NCBI GenBank assembly: GCA_028095005.1
Contig: CM051461.1
Location: 173,173,144-173,237,143, forward strand
Origin: Rhynchospora pubera
Taxonomy: Eukaryota; Streptophyta; Magnoliopsida; Poales; Cyperaceae
Length of the DNA stretch: 64,000 nt
Reading direction: 5' to 3'
The notes below the pieces were generated by a model. It saw nothing but the letters and a program-made list of their open reading frames with translations. It was not told the origin of the DNA and made no database searches. The translations under genes were made by a program, and so were the position numbers. Shown in pieces: positions 19,301-29,920 of this stretch; within the stretch, counting starts at the first letter, position 1; each line of letters opens with the position of its first letter.

Positions 19301-21584
19301 AGCCAATGTTGTAACTAGCTGAGGCCATTGCGTTTTCACTTTTCTTTGTTTCACTCTTCTTTCCTTTCTCTCTACCCTTCTCTTTTTCTAAACTGGGCCG
19401 AGCTGTCGGAATCCATCCTTCTTGACTTAAGGATTCATACTTGGATGCCAAAGTGACCAATGGCTGGAACTCTGTGATTTTTGCTGGCACCAAATATGGT
19501 TGAATCCACCCTGGCAGATTGCTCATGACTATATTAACTTGCTCGGTCTCCTTCAATGGCGGTTGACACCGAATACTCACGTTCCTCCACCTCGTGATGT
19601 ATTCTACAATCCCTTCACCCTTCTTTGGTTTTAAATTTGCCATATCCATAAAGGTGACATCCTGAGCGATGACCATAAATTTAGAACAAAAGGCATCTTC
19701 CATCTCTTCCCAAGAGTTAATACTATTTTCTTCCAGAGATGCATACCACTCAAAGGCAGCTCCTGCAAGGCTTTGGGGAAACTGGCGTAGCAACCACGCA
19801 GGATTATTAGCAGTATCTCCGCATGTGGTAACAAAGTGGGCAAGGTGTTGCTCTGGAGCAGTTTTTGATCCTATCCCGTCGAATAACCGAAATTTCGGTA
19901 CCACATATCTCTTAGGGAAGGGTTCATTATCAAAATGCCGAGGGTAAGGTCTCCCTACCCTTCTTTTGAATTTTGTTGGGATCCCCAATCCAATCTCCTT
20001 CATCTGTCTGAAGATCATTTCCCGAAGGTCTTCTCCGGTTGTCAAGTTTGAGGAGGTTGGTAGGGGATAGGCATGCCCCCTATTAGCTAGTGATGCCCTA
20101 GGAGAATCCCAGGAAACACCACGATCTTTTTCTTCTCTATCCTCATCTTTTGTAAGTCTTCTCCCATTCCTCTTAGCAACAGTTTCTTCAGGTTCTTCAA
20201 TACGGATCCTGGTGCTACCATTTGTCCTGGGGCGGATTTCGTTTTCGTCGTGAGAGCTCTGCTTCTTTTGTCGAGTTTTTAATTTGGCATTTTCTTTTCG
20301 AAGCGCCTCCAGTTCTCGAGCCATTAGCTCCAGTTTCTTTTCTAAATGTGTATTCGCTATATCTTCCTCTTCGCTTGCACTTTCACCCGTCGATACATCA
20401 TACTCCTGTTGGAATTCCTCCTCATTCATAACGGGGTCGATTGGATGTGTTGGTATTTCTTCTCCGGATGTGGGTTTCTTCCTGGTATTTCGGCCCTTCT
20501 TTTGGCCAACTTTCGCTTGCCTTGTCTCTGGTTGTCTCCCATCGGCCTGGCTGCGTGTTATTACCATCTCACTTTCTGGTTCTTGAGGCTCGTCCTCATC
20601 GCCACTAGCCGCATACGAGATGAGCTGATCATCAGATTCTTCGTCTATGCTCATGGCATTTACGGTAAAAGATTCTTCGCAATCATATACTTGCTGCTCG
20701 GTTTGCGCTTCTTTCTTTTTCTTTTCCCATCTCTTAGTCTCCAATTGGATTCGCAAATCTCCTCGAGACAACTGTTTGAATCTTTGTATTATTCTGGTCT
20801 TTTTACGAACAATATGTTGACCACTTTTCTCGAGGATTTTCGATTGATCCTTAGGCTCATCTTCCTGATAAGTCAACCTTTTGTAAATTGGGTCGCGATG
20901 GCCACGATTGTCATGAGATGTTTTCTTTTTTGTAGGTTCGGACGACATCGTAGGCGGGAAGGAAAGCCTGTCAAATACAGATTTACGAGGTTTTTCCTCC
21001 CTGTCTTCTGGTTGCAGAAGACCATGAACTTCCCTCTGGCCCTGCGCGTTCTTGATAACACGATACACCCTTCGAATCTTTTCGGGAATGCTTGGTCTCG
21101 GGTTATCGGAGGTGACAGTCAGAGATTTGAAGCGGGCAGGCAAATCTCTCCATCCAAGAAGGCGTGTATTCGGGGAACTCCATTTCGCTGCTCGGAGTGG
21201 AGAAAAAGAGTTTTGAACAGGCAAGTCCGTCTCCACTTCGAGCTCCTCTTGGTATGCTTGCAAGGCTTCCCTTGTTGACGCCTTGACCTTTTTCATGAGT
21301 TTTGGCGCTGGCTTGGTTGGAGCGAATACCTCATTGATAGTGTTCTTAACTTTGAGTTTCTTGGCACGCGTGTTGGTTATTGTAGCAGTGTTAATGGTAC
21401 GCGGTCCTCCATGGTTATCAAGTTGCACGTTATCTTCGCCAATCGCCTCGCTGGCAGGGGTGTTGAAGGAGCTGTTGACACCAACCTGCACCACCGGGAC
21501 AGTAATCGGAATTGATCCGATTAAGTACATCGCGGAAGCGGCCCCTGGAACCACTTCATTGCCATTGTTGCCCTTGCTCATCAT
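16356..21584 (-). CDS. Very long Gag polyprotein (1,742 codons)
   Basis: The structural protein that packages the genomic RNA. I start it at the double ATG (21584, MMSKGN), about 135 bp past the 5' LTR; the open frame extends 18 codons further but without an ATG. In that longer numbering: low-complexity basic N-terminus to about 425; a coiled coil about 431-460 (LEKKLELMARELEALRKENAKL, heptad leucines); the retrotransposon Gag domain about 577-735 (FDGIGSKTAPEQHLAHF, FPQSLAGAAFEWY, WEEMEDAF); a CLYHRILGHNLEGC zinc-knuckle-like motif at 850-863. The remaining 900 residues are acidic, then contain an apparently folded stretch (VCPWKKYPKWGMFYDCEIRIAPPEDY) I do not recognise. Tat Gag proteins are usually well under 1,000 residues, so this one is oversized. 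The frame is uninterrupted. Confidence 0.9.
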   Translation of the reverse strand: MMSKGNNGNEVVPGAASAMYLIGSIPITVPVVQVGVNSSFNTPASEAIGEDNVQLDNHGGPRTINTATITNTRAKKLKVKNTINEVFAPTKPAPKLMKKVKASTREALQAYQEELEVETDLPVQNSFSPLRAAKWSSPNTRLLGWRDLPARFKSLTVTSDNPRPSIPEKIRRVYRVIKNAQGQREVHGLLQPEDREEKPRKSVFDRLSFPPTMSSEPTKKKTSHDNRGHRDPIYKRLTYQEDEPKDQSKILEKSGQHIVRKKTRIIQRFKQLSRGDLRIQLETKRWEKKKKEAQTEQQVYDCEESFTVNAMSIDEESDDQLISYAASGDEDEPQEPESEMVITRSQADGRQPETRQAKVGQKKGRNTRKKPTSGEEIPTHPIDPVMNEEEFQQEYDVSTGESASEEEDIANTHLEKKLELMARELEALRKENAKLKTRQKKQSSHDENEIRPRTNGSTRIRIEEPEETVAKRNGRRLTKDEDREEKDRGVSWDSPRASLANRGHAYPLPTSSNLTTGEDLREMIFRQMKEIGLGIPTKFKRRVGRPYPRHFDNEPFPKRYVVPKFRLFDGIGSKTAPEQHLAHFVTTCGDTANNPAWLLRQFPQSLAGAAFEWYASLEENSINSWEEMEDAFCSKFMVIAQDVTFMDMANLKPKKGEGIVEYITRWRNVSIRCQPPLKETEQVNIVMSNLPGWIQPYLVPAKITEFQPLVTLASKYESLSQEGWIPTARPSLEKEKGREKGKKSETKKSENAMASASYNIGSDENKRAERDDNRESGQRKFGISLRERRKRPYSFKKEYIDELFKIAIRHGMQLPQCKRPEEADKSDDPNYCLYHRILGHNLEGCYIFKDWLENQIQEGEIKIPKEAQQTPKPHFQVNMISCVGSEDETESHQPWVLHLSKKSKKLLRKMHSDLQAKSNPQPTENIPAPRVIFSRSKENRKKKEKPITLARAKQLAGMGERTKKDKNEKYVQKVPKPITLEHFIPQQVMAKISGAKTNAKISTSKGKEKSLCLDRHEHCNGVTMTDSMDDQPPANMATPLARRPKRTARISVSYRAIQEELELMRSIYTATLEEENRKIIEKIRPTIQRYMSQSQGESLQHVHFKSDTSPIKNKHGEGTSKPLLVYRRDKNRKIYSHDEHCYSIGYEGPTGEDPWRDDFEEQDPEETEEPQYSEDEYLSDEDFTLEDYFTLYPEMHRIIRTMMSEIRISQGMDPIEYSSDDDETENEIEFSFRQLSIDENGDDINLGWGIEGIVAQGWGDTEEEDGTETPSQGSCHNMWTGWDSFEDIKGDEMEIEDNDVVPHREEEQAIEFEINPGPILAPLDINIIEIAFSENPEDPQLTVTIFADPRKIQTEIKSELIDEVLLLVDREMKGVLRTHTDKDLEEEYDQYEYCNAITEGERVEEPSEEGENNPKKDIAPDSDESEYQNVRMIHIPMNGGMEICAAIPPERHVTCKKRRYDPTIPYPWIASRGDVEGAYQTIAIHEARMTNTELLEYFQLPSDTRITVEKRKRPPLEASVVCPWKKYPKWGMFYDCEIRIAPPEDYTEEELAESPLYSKAVKLSPYSFFRSNKDILYLPKESWCREMWGQYEPSEDKTWEHGEASRSNHRNEVLQRGELSDMETDDELSDMETDDEQDDHETCNVVNFSDTDSDDDEVTPRLCTELLAETSARRKDKGIVIKETGSCSPDRKGKEPVGSHEGVISRLEEKMSMFFDTVTVIHQQNMTILATLESLCDLAITD
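16681..16734 (-). repeat. 27-bp tandem duplication in gag
   Basis: Two adjacent units, starting at 16681 and 16708 on the plus strand, encode the nine-residue repeat ELSDMETDD twice in the acidic C-terminal part of Gag. It keeps the frame, so it is a recent slippage event tolerated by the protein. Confidence 0.9.
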
Positions 21585-21695
21585 TTTTCTGCAAAAGAGA
21601 AGTACTTGTTTATTCGTCAGCAAAAGATAAATCGTCACTGATCCCTAAAGCTCATACATTATATCCTTTGATTTTCCTGATGAAAGAAAAAAAAT

Positions 21696-21713
21696 GTCCC
21701 ACCGGGCGTGCCA
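21696..21713 (-). other. Primer binding site of the giant element
   Basis: On the minus strand the 5' LTR ends ...GACA, followed by a 5-nt spacer GGTTC and then TGGCACGCCCGGTGGGAC. The leading TGG matches a tRNA CCA end. I do not assign the tRNA; it is not initiator Met. Confidence 0.8.
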
Positions 21714-22285
21714 GAACCTGTCTCGCACTTTTTCGCGGCCCTCGGATTAACAGAGGGAAATCCGGTCTCGGATTGAGGGGCAAAAAAGAATGCGGATCAG
21801 ATACCCCTCGCGAGCCTCAAGAGGCCGATACCGATACCACCCCGAAGCGCGGTAACTGTACGGTCTTGAGCTCTCACGAGGGTTTATTATTTGAGGGGGT
21901 CCTTTCTTTCCAGTAGGCGCAAGCCCCTACTGTTAATTACCTCCGACATGGTCAGGAGCACCTCTAGATCGGGAAAATCAAAGGATTGTGTGTCGTGAGC
22001 TGTTAGGGAATTGTAAATATACAATTAGCGGTCCTATCATGCATTTATATATTTTTTTGTTTTTTTTTTATTTAATATTACTACTATAATGCAATATTAA
22101 TATATCATATTATCATTTATTTTTTTTTTGTGGACTTTGGATTGCAGGGGACAGCAGTCTCTGGAGTTCCAAGCCTGTAGAGGTTTCGGTCAACTGCCGT
22201 CGTTGGACGCTTATAATCTTCTCGTTTTCCGAGTTTTCTCTGTAATGTGAGGAATCAAGGTTAAGGCCCTTGTGGTATGAATTTT

Positions 22286-22294
22286 GTATTTATA
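22286..22294 (-). promoter_or_regulatory. TATA-box candidate (proximal) in the 5' LTR
   Basis: TATAAATAC on the minus strand, 567 bp before the LTR 3' edge. It would place the transcript start near 22255 and give a conventional short R-U5. Confidence 0.45.
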
Positions 22295-22340
22295 AGGCAT
22301 GGATTTCCCGAAGCGGGTTTCTTAGACTTCATGTTGATTT

Positions 22341-24364
22341 TTGTCGAGGTTGTCTGAAAGTGACATCTGATTCCTGATCAGATTGTTAAATTTAGTTGAT
22401 GCGGTGCTTGAGGTTGTTTTCTTCTTCTTTTTTTTTAAGTGAACATCAGGCCCCTGGGCTTGTGGATGTTAAAGACGCCGGACCCCTGGGTTTATGGGCG
22501 TTAAAATCTTATGCGCGCGGGTGCGACCCGAGTCGGTTGCCCCTTGACCTTTCCCGGGAAGCGGGGTGACACTCGTTCGATGGGCATAGAGCGTTAAGTG
22601 ACATCTGGTACCTGACCAAGACGTTCAATAGACGGAGTGGCTTCCGTTAAAAGTAACATTTGGCGATGTTCAAAGTGACGGTTCGGTTTGCTCCCGAAGC
22701 GTTGAAGTGACATTTGGCAATGTTCGGTTTCTTTTCCTTGGGGTGATACTCGGTTTCCAGCCAAGATATCAAATAAACGGTTCTCTTGTCACTTGAAACG
22801 TTGCGTTGATTCATGGTTTCCAGCCATGATATCAAGTAGACGATCCAGTTGCCATTTGAAGCGTTGAAGTGGTATCTAGTTTTCGTCCAGGGTATCAGGG
22901 GAACGATTCGACTGCCACTCGAACCGTTAAGACATCTGGTTGCCAATCAGACGTTAAGTGACGTTCTAATCTCCATCCGAAGTACTGAGGTGATATCTGG
23001 TAGCCAGCCAGAATATCAAACAGATAATCCGATTGTTGTTCAGAGCGTTCAGGAGACATTTGGTTGCTATTCAGATATTGAGTAGACGGTTCAATCATCA
23101 TTCGAGATACTGAGGTGATATATGGTATCCAGCCAAGATATCCCACAGGTTATCCGATTGTTGCTTGAGGTGTCGACAGTGCATCTGGTCGCAAGTCAAA
23201 TATCTAGGAATCGATTCAGCTGCCACCTGAACCGAAGACGCTTGGTTGCCAGCCAAGTGTTAAGTGCCAATTCGATTATCATCCGGAGTATTGAGGTGAT
23301 ACCTGGTATCCAGCCAAGGTACCAAACAATTGGTCCGATTGCTATTCGAATCGTTTAGAAGTGACATCTGGGTGCCAGTCAGATGTTCCCTTCCGATTCG
23401 ATCATAATTGAGACTCTGAAGTGATATCTGGTAGCCAGCCAGCTTATCGGACAGATGACTCGATTATTCTTCGAAGCGTTGAAGTGACGTCCATTCGCCA
23501 ATCAGATAAGTAACAATTCGATCCTCACTCAGAGTATTGAGGTGATACCTGGTAGCCAGCCGAGGTATCAAACAATAGTCTGACTGTTATTCGAAATGTT
23601 GAAAGAAATCTGATTGCTAGTCGGCCGTTCAATAGACAGTTCAGCTGCCACCTGAAGTGTCCGAATTTCATCTGGATGCCAGTCAGATGTTGAAGTGACG
23701 TTTGTTCGTCAAACGGGTACTGAGCAGAAAGTTCGATCCTCCTTTGGAATACTCTGATGATACTTGGTAGTCAGCCGAGATATCATGCAGGTAGTCCAAG
23801 TGTTACTCGAAACCTCGCAAGGAACCCCGATTGCTATTCAAACGTTCAGTGGATAGTTCAGCTGCCACCCGAAATATCCAAGGTTTCAACAGTTCGGCTC
23901 CCACCCGAAGCATTGAAACTATCCTTCGCCAGACCCTTGGGTTTGTGGGCGTCCAAAAATCTTATGCGCGCGGGTGCTACCTAAGTCTGCTGCCCCTTGG
24001 CTTCCCTAGGTGCGGGTGACAATTGGTTCTCGATCATAGGAGCGTACCTCTGACGCTCAGTCTCTGACCAATCGTTCAATGTGACGTAATGCTTGACATC
24101 TAGGCAAGACAAGTCACTCAAGTGACGCTAAGCGTTCAAGTAACGTCCGGCTGCCGACCGGTACGTCATGAACAGTTGGTTCTCGATCATGGGAGTGTTC
24201 CTCCGACACTCAGTCTCTGACCAACTGTTGAAGCTTCGCTTGATTCCTGATCAAGCGTCAATGCGACATAATGCTTGGCATTTAGCCAAGGCAAGTCAAT
24301 AGGGTGACGCTCGGCAATCTTTGCGAGCGTTCAGGTAATGTCCGGCTTCCGACCGGAACATTGT
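22341..24364. repeat. Hairpin-repeat array in the 5' LTR
   Basis: Second copy of the array at 1790-3812, offset 20,552. Nearly all bases agree with the other copy. Visible differences include one G-to-A in the first half and CCAACC against CCAGCC near 23311. Confidence 0.85.
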
Positions 24365-27300
24365 AATTTCCCTTCAGCACCGAAAGAGGTAAGTTTTGTT
24401 GTATGAGATCTGGTTGTTGATTTAAAAGATAAACTAAGTCGTCATTACTGAACTGTTTGAGGCATAAGTAATGTGACCAAGGAACATGTTGAAGGTTTCT
24501 GAATGAGGATATTATTTGGATAAGGATTATGGATCCATCTGATGTAGTGGTGTGATGTGGGATAAGGTCTTTAATATAATCTGAGGGAGTCGTTTACAGC
24601 AACAGTGTTGGCCTCGATGTATCTTTGGCGGTTAGATTGCAAACACTCAAGTTAGGACCTCCTGCCTTCTTGAGAGAGCGGGTGCCTTAGATAATCGTAG
24701 ACTCCTGAAATAAAAGTGTGATCTTTCCCCAAGGTACGGGTATGATGATGTGGAATTTGTCCATGGTGACAATATTTGCATATCTTCGATAGGATCATAA
24801 TGCTGTGTGCCTGTGTCAACGGTGTTGGCAGACGTTTATCTCTGGCGGGTAGATTGCATACACTCAAGATAGGACCTCCTGCCTTCTTGAGAGAGCGGGT
24901 GCCTTTGATAATCATGGCTTCTATCGTCTCAGCAGGCTTGGGACAACATTGTGAACTTTTCTCAAACTGCAAAGAGTTCTGCTCGTATGTGGTTGATCCA
25001 TATTCTTCACCGATAATATCTGTGTAATTTGCCTTCTCTTTGGAATTTTCCTTTAGTATTGGTTTGGTCTTCATCTGATTTGCATATTATTTCGGGTCTC
25101 TTGATAGAGTCCCGTGACACCGTGGTAGATTTCACTATCCATCATTTTGAGGCTAGCGGATCTCAATTTAACCAGATCATTGAGCTTGATACTTCACCAG
25201 TACTCTTGTTTGTTAGCAATAGTACTTAGTGTCTCCATTTTGATCCATGCCCGTCATGACGACGGCCGTCTGGTGGTTTTGATCACTTGGGGTTGTGATG
25301 AGCTTTATCTCAAGCCATAGACGGAGCACTAGACTCGGTCATGCTAGTATTCCGGTATGACTTTTATAATATTATCCATGCCTTCAGTGATTCGAACATG
25401 AGCCTTTGAACCTTTGCCGAAACGGCTTTTCTTCATAATATCCAAGAGAGAATAATTGTAGGGGTATATTTGGTAGGGTTTTTAGTGGTGATGATTAGCC
25501 AAATAGATTCCCTTTATTTTTCTGAACTTCCAGGATTTTTCCTCATATTTTTCTAAACCTCCTGTGATTTTTCACGAATTTTTAAAGGTTGCTGGATTTT
25601 TTAAATAAATATAAGGCTGAGGTGGCAATCTATGATTGGCCAGAACTTGGAATATGGATTAAAAATATTCTGTTTGGATTTTGGTTGTGGTTTTGGCATG
25701 ACTGTATTCTCCATATTTTTCTGGATCCGTAGAAATTTGGTTTGGATTTTTCTGAGTTACGGTTGAATTTCTACGAATTTTTAAAGTTTCCAGCAATAAA
25801 ATTGTGCCACATCAGCAGAGGTGCCACGTGGCAAATCCTGGTTGGTCCACGCCAGCTGAAGGAATAAGAGATCAGTAACGACTCCAGTTGTGAGAGAGTG
25901 AAACGTGGCGCCCTCTGAGTGGTTGCCGATAAGTCGCTACACCATGTTGACTCGCTACAGAAAAGGCCACAGAAGATCGTAAATTTTGGGACGCCTTATA
26001 TTAAAGCCATCCGTGCTCCCGATGTTTTGTGGAATAAATAGCCCTTCGCATGTGGGGCCCACTGTCAGAGATACGGTATTAGCCGTTATGTGTTGAGCCG
26101 AGTCTACGCGAAGCAGAGAAATGAATCTCTTCTTCTCCTTCGTTCCTCCTTCCTTCGTCGCACTGGCGATTGAGAAAACCGCCATGGATATGCGCTCGAG
26201 CCCTCTGCAATGCCATCAGACGCCAGCAAAGCATCGCCTGTCGTCGTATGACCTCCCCGATGTGATAGGGCCCTTTTGTTAGTTGTGGGGACCACTACGT
26301 CGTCGCAATTGCTCCTAGGGTTTCGAAAGAGGGGTTGACAGCAATTGTAAGCTTCTAGAGATCATTGGGCCTAGGGAATGCATCAGAGAGCGTCGTGGAG
26401 GATTCATAAAGCTTGGTGTAGCTTCAATTTGGTTGTCGATTGCCTCCGGCATGGTGCCTCGCCTCAGCCTGAGTTTGCCATGGCGGGTAGCTGGTGTATA
26501 CATCTGTCTGATGGTTATGGCAGTCCAATAACGAGCCCCAGAGCATGATTATGCATCCAGAGAGAGATCTGTACCACCAATTGAAAAGGTGAGGCCTTCT
26601 AGCATGGTGAATCGCCTCAGCCTAGATCTGTCAGGGAGATGGATTGTTGATTGAGGCTTTCTGTTGACCAGGGAAGACAATGACTGGGTTGAGAGCATGG
26701 TGGCATGCTTGATTGGAGATATGCATGATCAATTTGATTGCTTCTGGCCCCCAGCCCATGATACCTTTTCAATTTGAATCCAGTCAAAATGACATGTTGT
26801 CGACTGCTTCTCCTCTGGCTGTTGGCGACACAGGGAGCTTAATAGGTCATGCAAGAGAATCTGAAGACAGGTGCTTCCTCAATTGCATCATAGGACCATG
26901 GTAGCATGGGCCTTCTCCTTGATTTGATTCTGGCTATGGTGATCATGATGAGGTCACTTTTCATTGGTTCATAATGACTTGTTTTTGAGGAACAACAGGC
27001 CATTAAACCAACTCAATAGAATCTCCAATGCACAGCTCCTTCTTGGCATACTTGAGGCAGTGGTGGTGATGGTAGTGAGGCATTCTTGTATGAAGATGTG
27101 TAAACCCCAACAGCTTGTATATATGGAATAGCAAGCCATCAAGCTGACATAATTGACCCTCCACTACACAACTCCTTAGCATGGCTTATGTTGAAGTGAC
27201 TGCCTCCTTCAGTGCATTGGTCAGTTGGAGGGGGGGTGTGCTACTCCATGAACTCCAATACCTGCTGTCCTCTTTTTTTTTATTAGTTTTTTTTTATTTT

Positions 27301-28010
27301 TCACCTGCTGTCCATCATCTCTCTTTTTTTTTTACTTGCTGTCCTTCTTTTTTTTTTTTTTGAAAGAAACCTGCTATCCTTGTTGCTGTCCATTTTTTAT
27401 TTTATACAATGGTTTACTTCATATATATATGCTTAATTAGACATAGTCTATTTTAATTTTATTTTCTACATGATATTTTACATTACATCTATATCTAATA
27501 CAAATGTGATTCTACATGAGTATAGAATATGAAGGGCAATATAAATGATAAGGATAGTTTTTAGTTACTCCATACGTTATTGTTGATATTTATGTAAGTC
27601 AAATGCATTCATGATTTTATATGCATATTTACATATGAACCAGTGTTCATTGACTCCTTACATTGTTGCTATGTATGTGTAAAGCCAGAAGAGAAGATAA
27701 CAGAAATGAAAATTGCAAAGATAAAGAGAAAGTCTTCTTACTTCACTTACACAAATTACACTCAAATTACAAAGAAATAGTGCAGATGATTGATCACAAT
27801 ATGAAGCTAGTGCTTCTACTAACACACCTTTTTTTGTTTTTTTTTTTAGTAGCTATCCTAACAGAAAACACTCTTATCCTCACAAGTGTGTACAAAGTGC
27901 TATTGACAGTATGGCTTGGTGCTTGATGGGTGAGCCTCTCGTATATGTCTCCTCTTGTGTGTATTCTCGATGTGTGTTATTCTCCTCTCTTGCATGGCCA
28001 CCCAGCATCC

Positions 28011-28018
28011 TATTTATA
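28011..28018 (-). promoter_or_regulatory. TATA-box candidate (distal) in the 5' LTR
   Basis: TATAAATA within CTCTATAAATAGG on the minus strand. Use of this site would start the RNA near 27985 and put about 6.4 kb, including the hairpin array, in front of the gag ATG. Confidence 0.5.
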
Positions 28019-29667
28019 GAGAGAATGGATCAATCACTGTAGATGGCACCAATTATCCAGATTTTAGAAGGCTTGGACAGTTTTGCCCCTGCTGCCTATT
28101 TTGGGTATTTCACCACTTCCACACAGTGTTTTACTGTGCCCAGTTTATTCATCTTTAGGGAATAACTTTCTCTATTCTCATGTTCCTCATTACTCCACCA
28201 GTGAGGTACCATTGCTTTAGTCTCCAACATCATTGATCCTTTGTGTCATATGTTATGCCTCCTTTATTTTGATGACCAAATGGCTCAATTTTTATTTTAA
28301 TACATGCTCCTTTAAACTTGTTATGTCCAGCATATAGAATAAACAATATCGATTTAATTAACTTTGCCTTTCCAGCAATGCTTTGCAACCTCTTCTTAAT
28401 GCAATTTCATCCTTTGGACCTCAATTTCCATTCTAGCTTGAGTCATATCAGTCCTGAGCCATATCAATCCAATACCCTTTTGAGTTATTTCCTTTCACCA
28501 CATCTCTATTTTAGTTAGAACAGCACGCTCTAGTCAAAGTTGCTGCATGAGTATTTTTGAGAGTTTGAATTCCTTCATGATTTGCCTCCATTTTATTTTC
28601 TGTTTATTAATCATTCTATAAATGATCATCGATGATTTAGACATCTCCTTTGATGCTCCCTGGTTATGGCCTAGTCATGGAATTTCTTAATTGAACAAAT
28701 ACTCAGATTGCAAGTCTCGCGAAATTGAGCTTCCCTTATTCCAGCTCTACTAGAGAGGATGAGCTTATCCGTTGGCATCGGGATTCCCTCTTCTCTTCAC
28801 CATACTGGATCAATTGTTAATCATGAAGGGATTGCGGCTGCTGTCTGGTGATAGGAGAAGGAATTTCAATTGAGAACAGTGGGATTCCAATTGGGCCGCA
28901 TAATTCTCCTCTCCTTATTAATATCTGACGGAAGAAGGAGCTAATGTGCAAGAGAGGAAGGTGCCCATCATTGTGTCTCAGCTGGCGAGAGAGGAGACAG
29001 GTGCACAGCGCGAGAAGGAGGGGAGAGCGAGATTCCATTCCCTGCCATCATTGCTTGGTTTCAATTTTCAACAGGCGTGCGAGAGAGAGGGGTCCTCTCC
29101 TGCGTCACGGCGTTCGTCAGAAGCTCCTCTGCGTCATGGCGTGCGTCAGGATCAGTCGGAACGAAGAGATGGAGGGGACGGAGTGCTGTGATGGGCCGAG
29201 AATATTTATGGGCCTTTCGTTCCCTTCTTTTTTTTGAACCAATGCGGATTGGGCCGAAGCAAAAGTGGGCCAGGGCAGTAAAAAAAGATTTGATCATGGA
29301 ATATTTGTTGCACGAATCTTGATGTCTTCCTATGCACTGATCTTGATGGGGTTATATGCTTGGATCTTGATATATTTTGATACCCATGTTTATTTTATTT
29401 TTATAATCACATAATTTCACAAATATTTATGAAATCATATAATTATTTTCGTATGATATTTCGGGGCATGGTTTGTATTTTTCACAGAAAAGATGCGTTG
29501 CATAATATCAAAATATTTTTTTGTCCTCTCATCTGTGAATAAATCCTCCCGATTGATCAGGGTAATTTTCAGACTGTTGGGCACCTCCCGTACTTGACTT
29601 GTGTCTAAAATATCAAATTTCGTTTTACCGCTCTCCGGTATTTATGAGAATATTTTAGGGTTCAACA

Positions 29668-29672
29668 CCACC
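29668..29672. repeat. Right target-site duplication of the giant element (CCACC)
   Basis: Exact copy of 1163-1167, directly after the terminal CA of the right LTR. Confidence 0.97.
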
Positions 29673-29755
29673 ATATTCAACAAAATCCTTCTTGTTTACC
29701 TTATGCTGAATGATAGTGACAAAATACACGAATCATGGCAGTAAGTCTTCTTATC

Positions 29756-29920
29756 GGCTCCGTTTGGATTCCATTTGGGAAGAAGGGAAGAAGGAAGAAG
29801 GAATAAGGGAATAAATTTATTATAAACAATCCAAACTCTTCACAAAGTTACACACTTCCCAATACTTCTTCGCACTTCTTCCCTTCTTTCCTTCTTCCCA
29901 CACCTTATCCAAACGGAGCC
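29756..29920. mobile_element. Tourist-like MITE, copy 1 (165 bp)
   Basis: Perfect 14-bp terminal inverted repeats, GGCTCCGTTTGGAT and ATCCAAACGGAGCC, flanked by ATC on both sides (29753-29755 and 29921-29923), a 3-bp duplication. The interior is rich in GAAGAAGG/CCTTCTTC and shares a conserved core of about 40 bp (29822-29865, containing CCAAACTCTTCACAAAG) with the copies at 43070-43243 (inverted) and 48124-48291. Non-coding. Confidence 0.85.

Larger units (their letters stand above)
1168..29667 (-). mobile_element. Giant Tat-lineage Ty3/gypsy LTR retrotransposon (28.5 kb), minus strand
   Basis: Bounded by TG...CA LTRs of 7,927 and 7,949 bp, with a perfect CCACC target duplication, a primer binding site after the 5' LTR (21696-21713) and a G-rich polypurine tract before the 3' LTR (9095-9107). 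The internal order on the minus strand is Gag, protease, reverse transcriptase, RNase H, a second archaeal-type RNase H, integrase. That order with the second RNase H marks the Tat clade (Ogre/Retand relatives). The LTRs differ by only about two dozen substitutions by eye plus a few indels, so insertion is recent. Pol carries two frame changes, so this copy probably could not move on its own unless they are sequence errors. It interrupts the older copia element. Confidence 0.95.
21719..29667 (-). repeat. 5' LTR of the giant element (7,949 bp)
   Basis: Same content as the 3' LTR, shifted by 20,551 bp at its start. It is 22 bp longer overall, mostly from a 15-bp insertion at about 26143-26157 (partial duplication of a CCTTCG-rich stretch), a 5-bp TATTT insertion near 27294 and T-run differences. 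Being the 5' LTR it would drive transcription of the element towards lower coordinates. Confidence 0.97.

Noticed and set aside
20346..21278. 310-codon plus-strand ORF opposite gag
   Set aside because: Antisense shadow of the long Gag frame; composition reflects the complement of Lys/Glu-rich codons and no family is recognisable.
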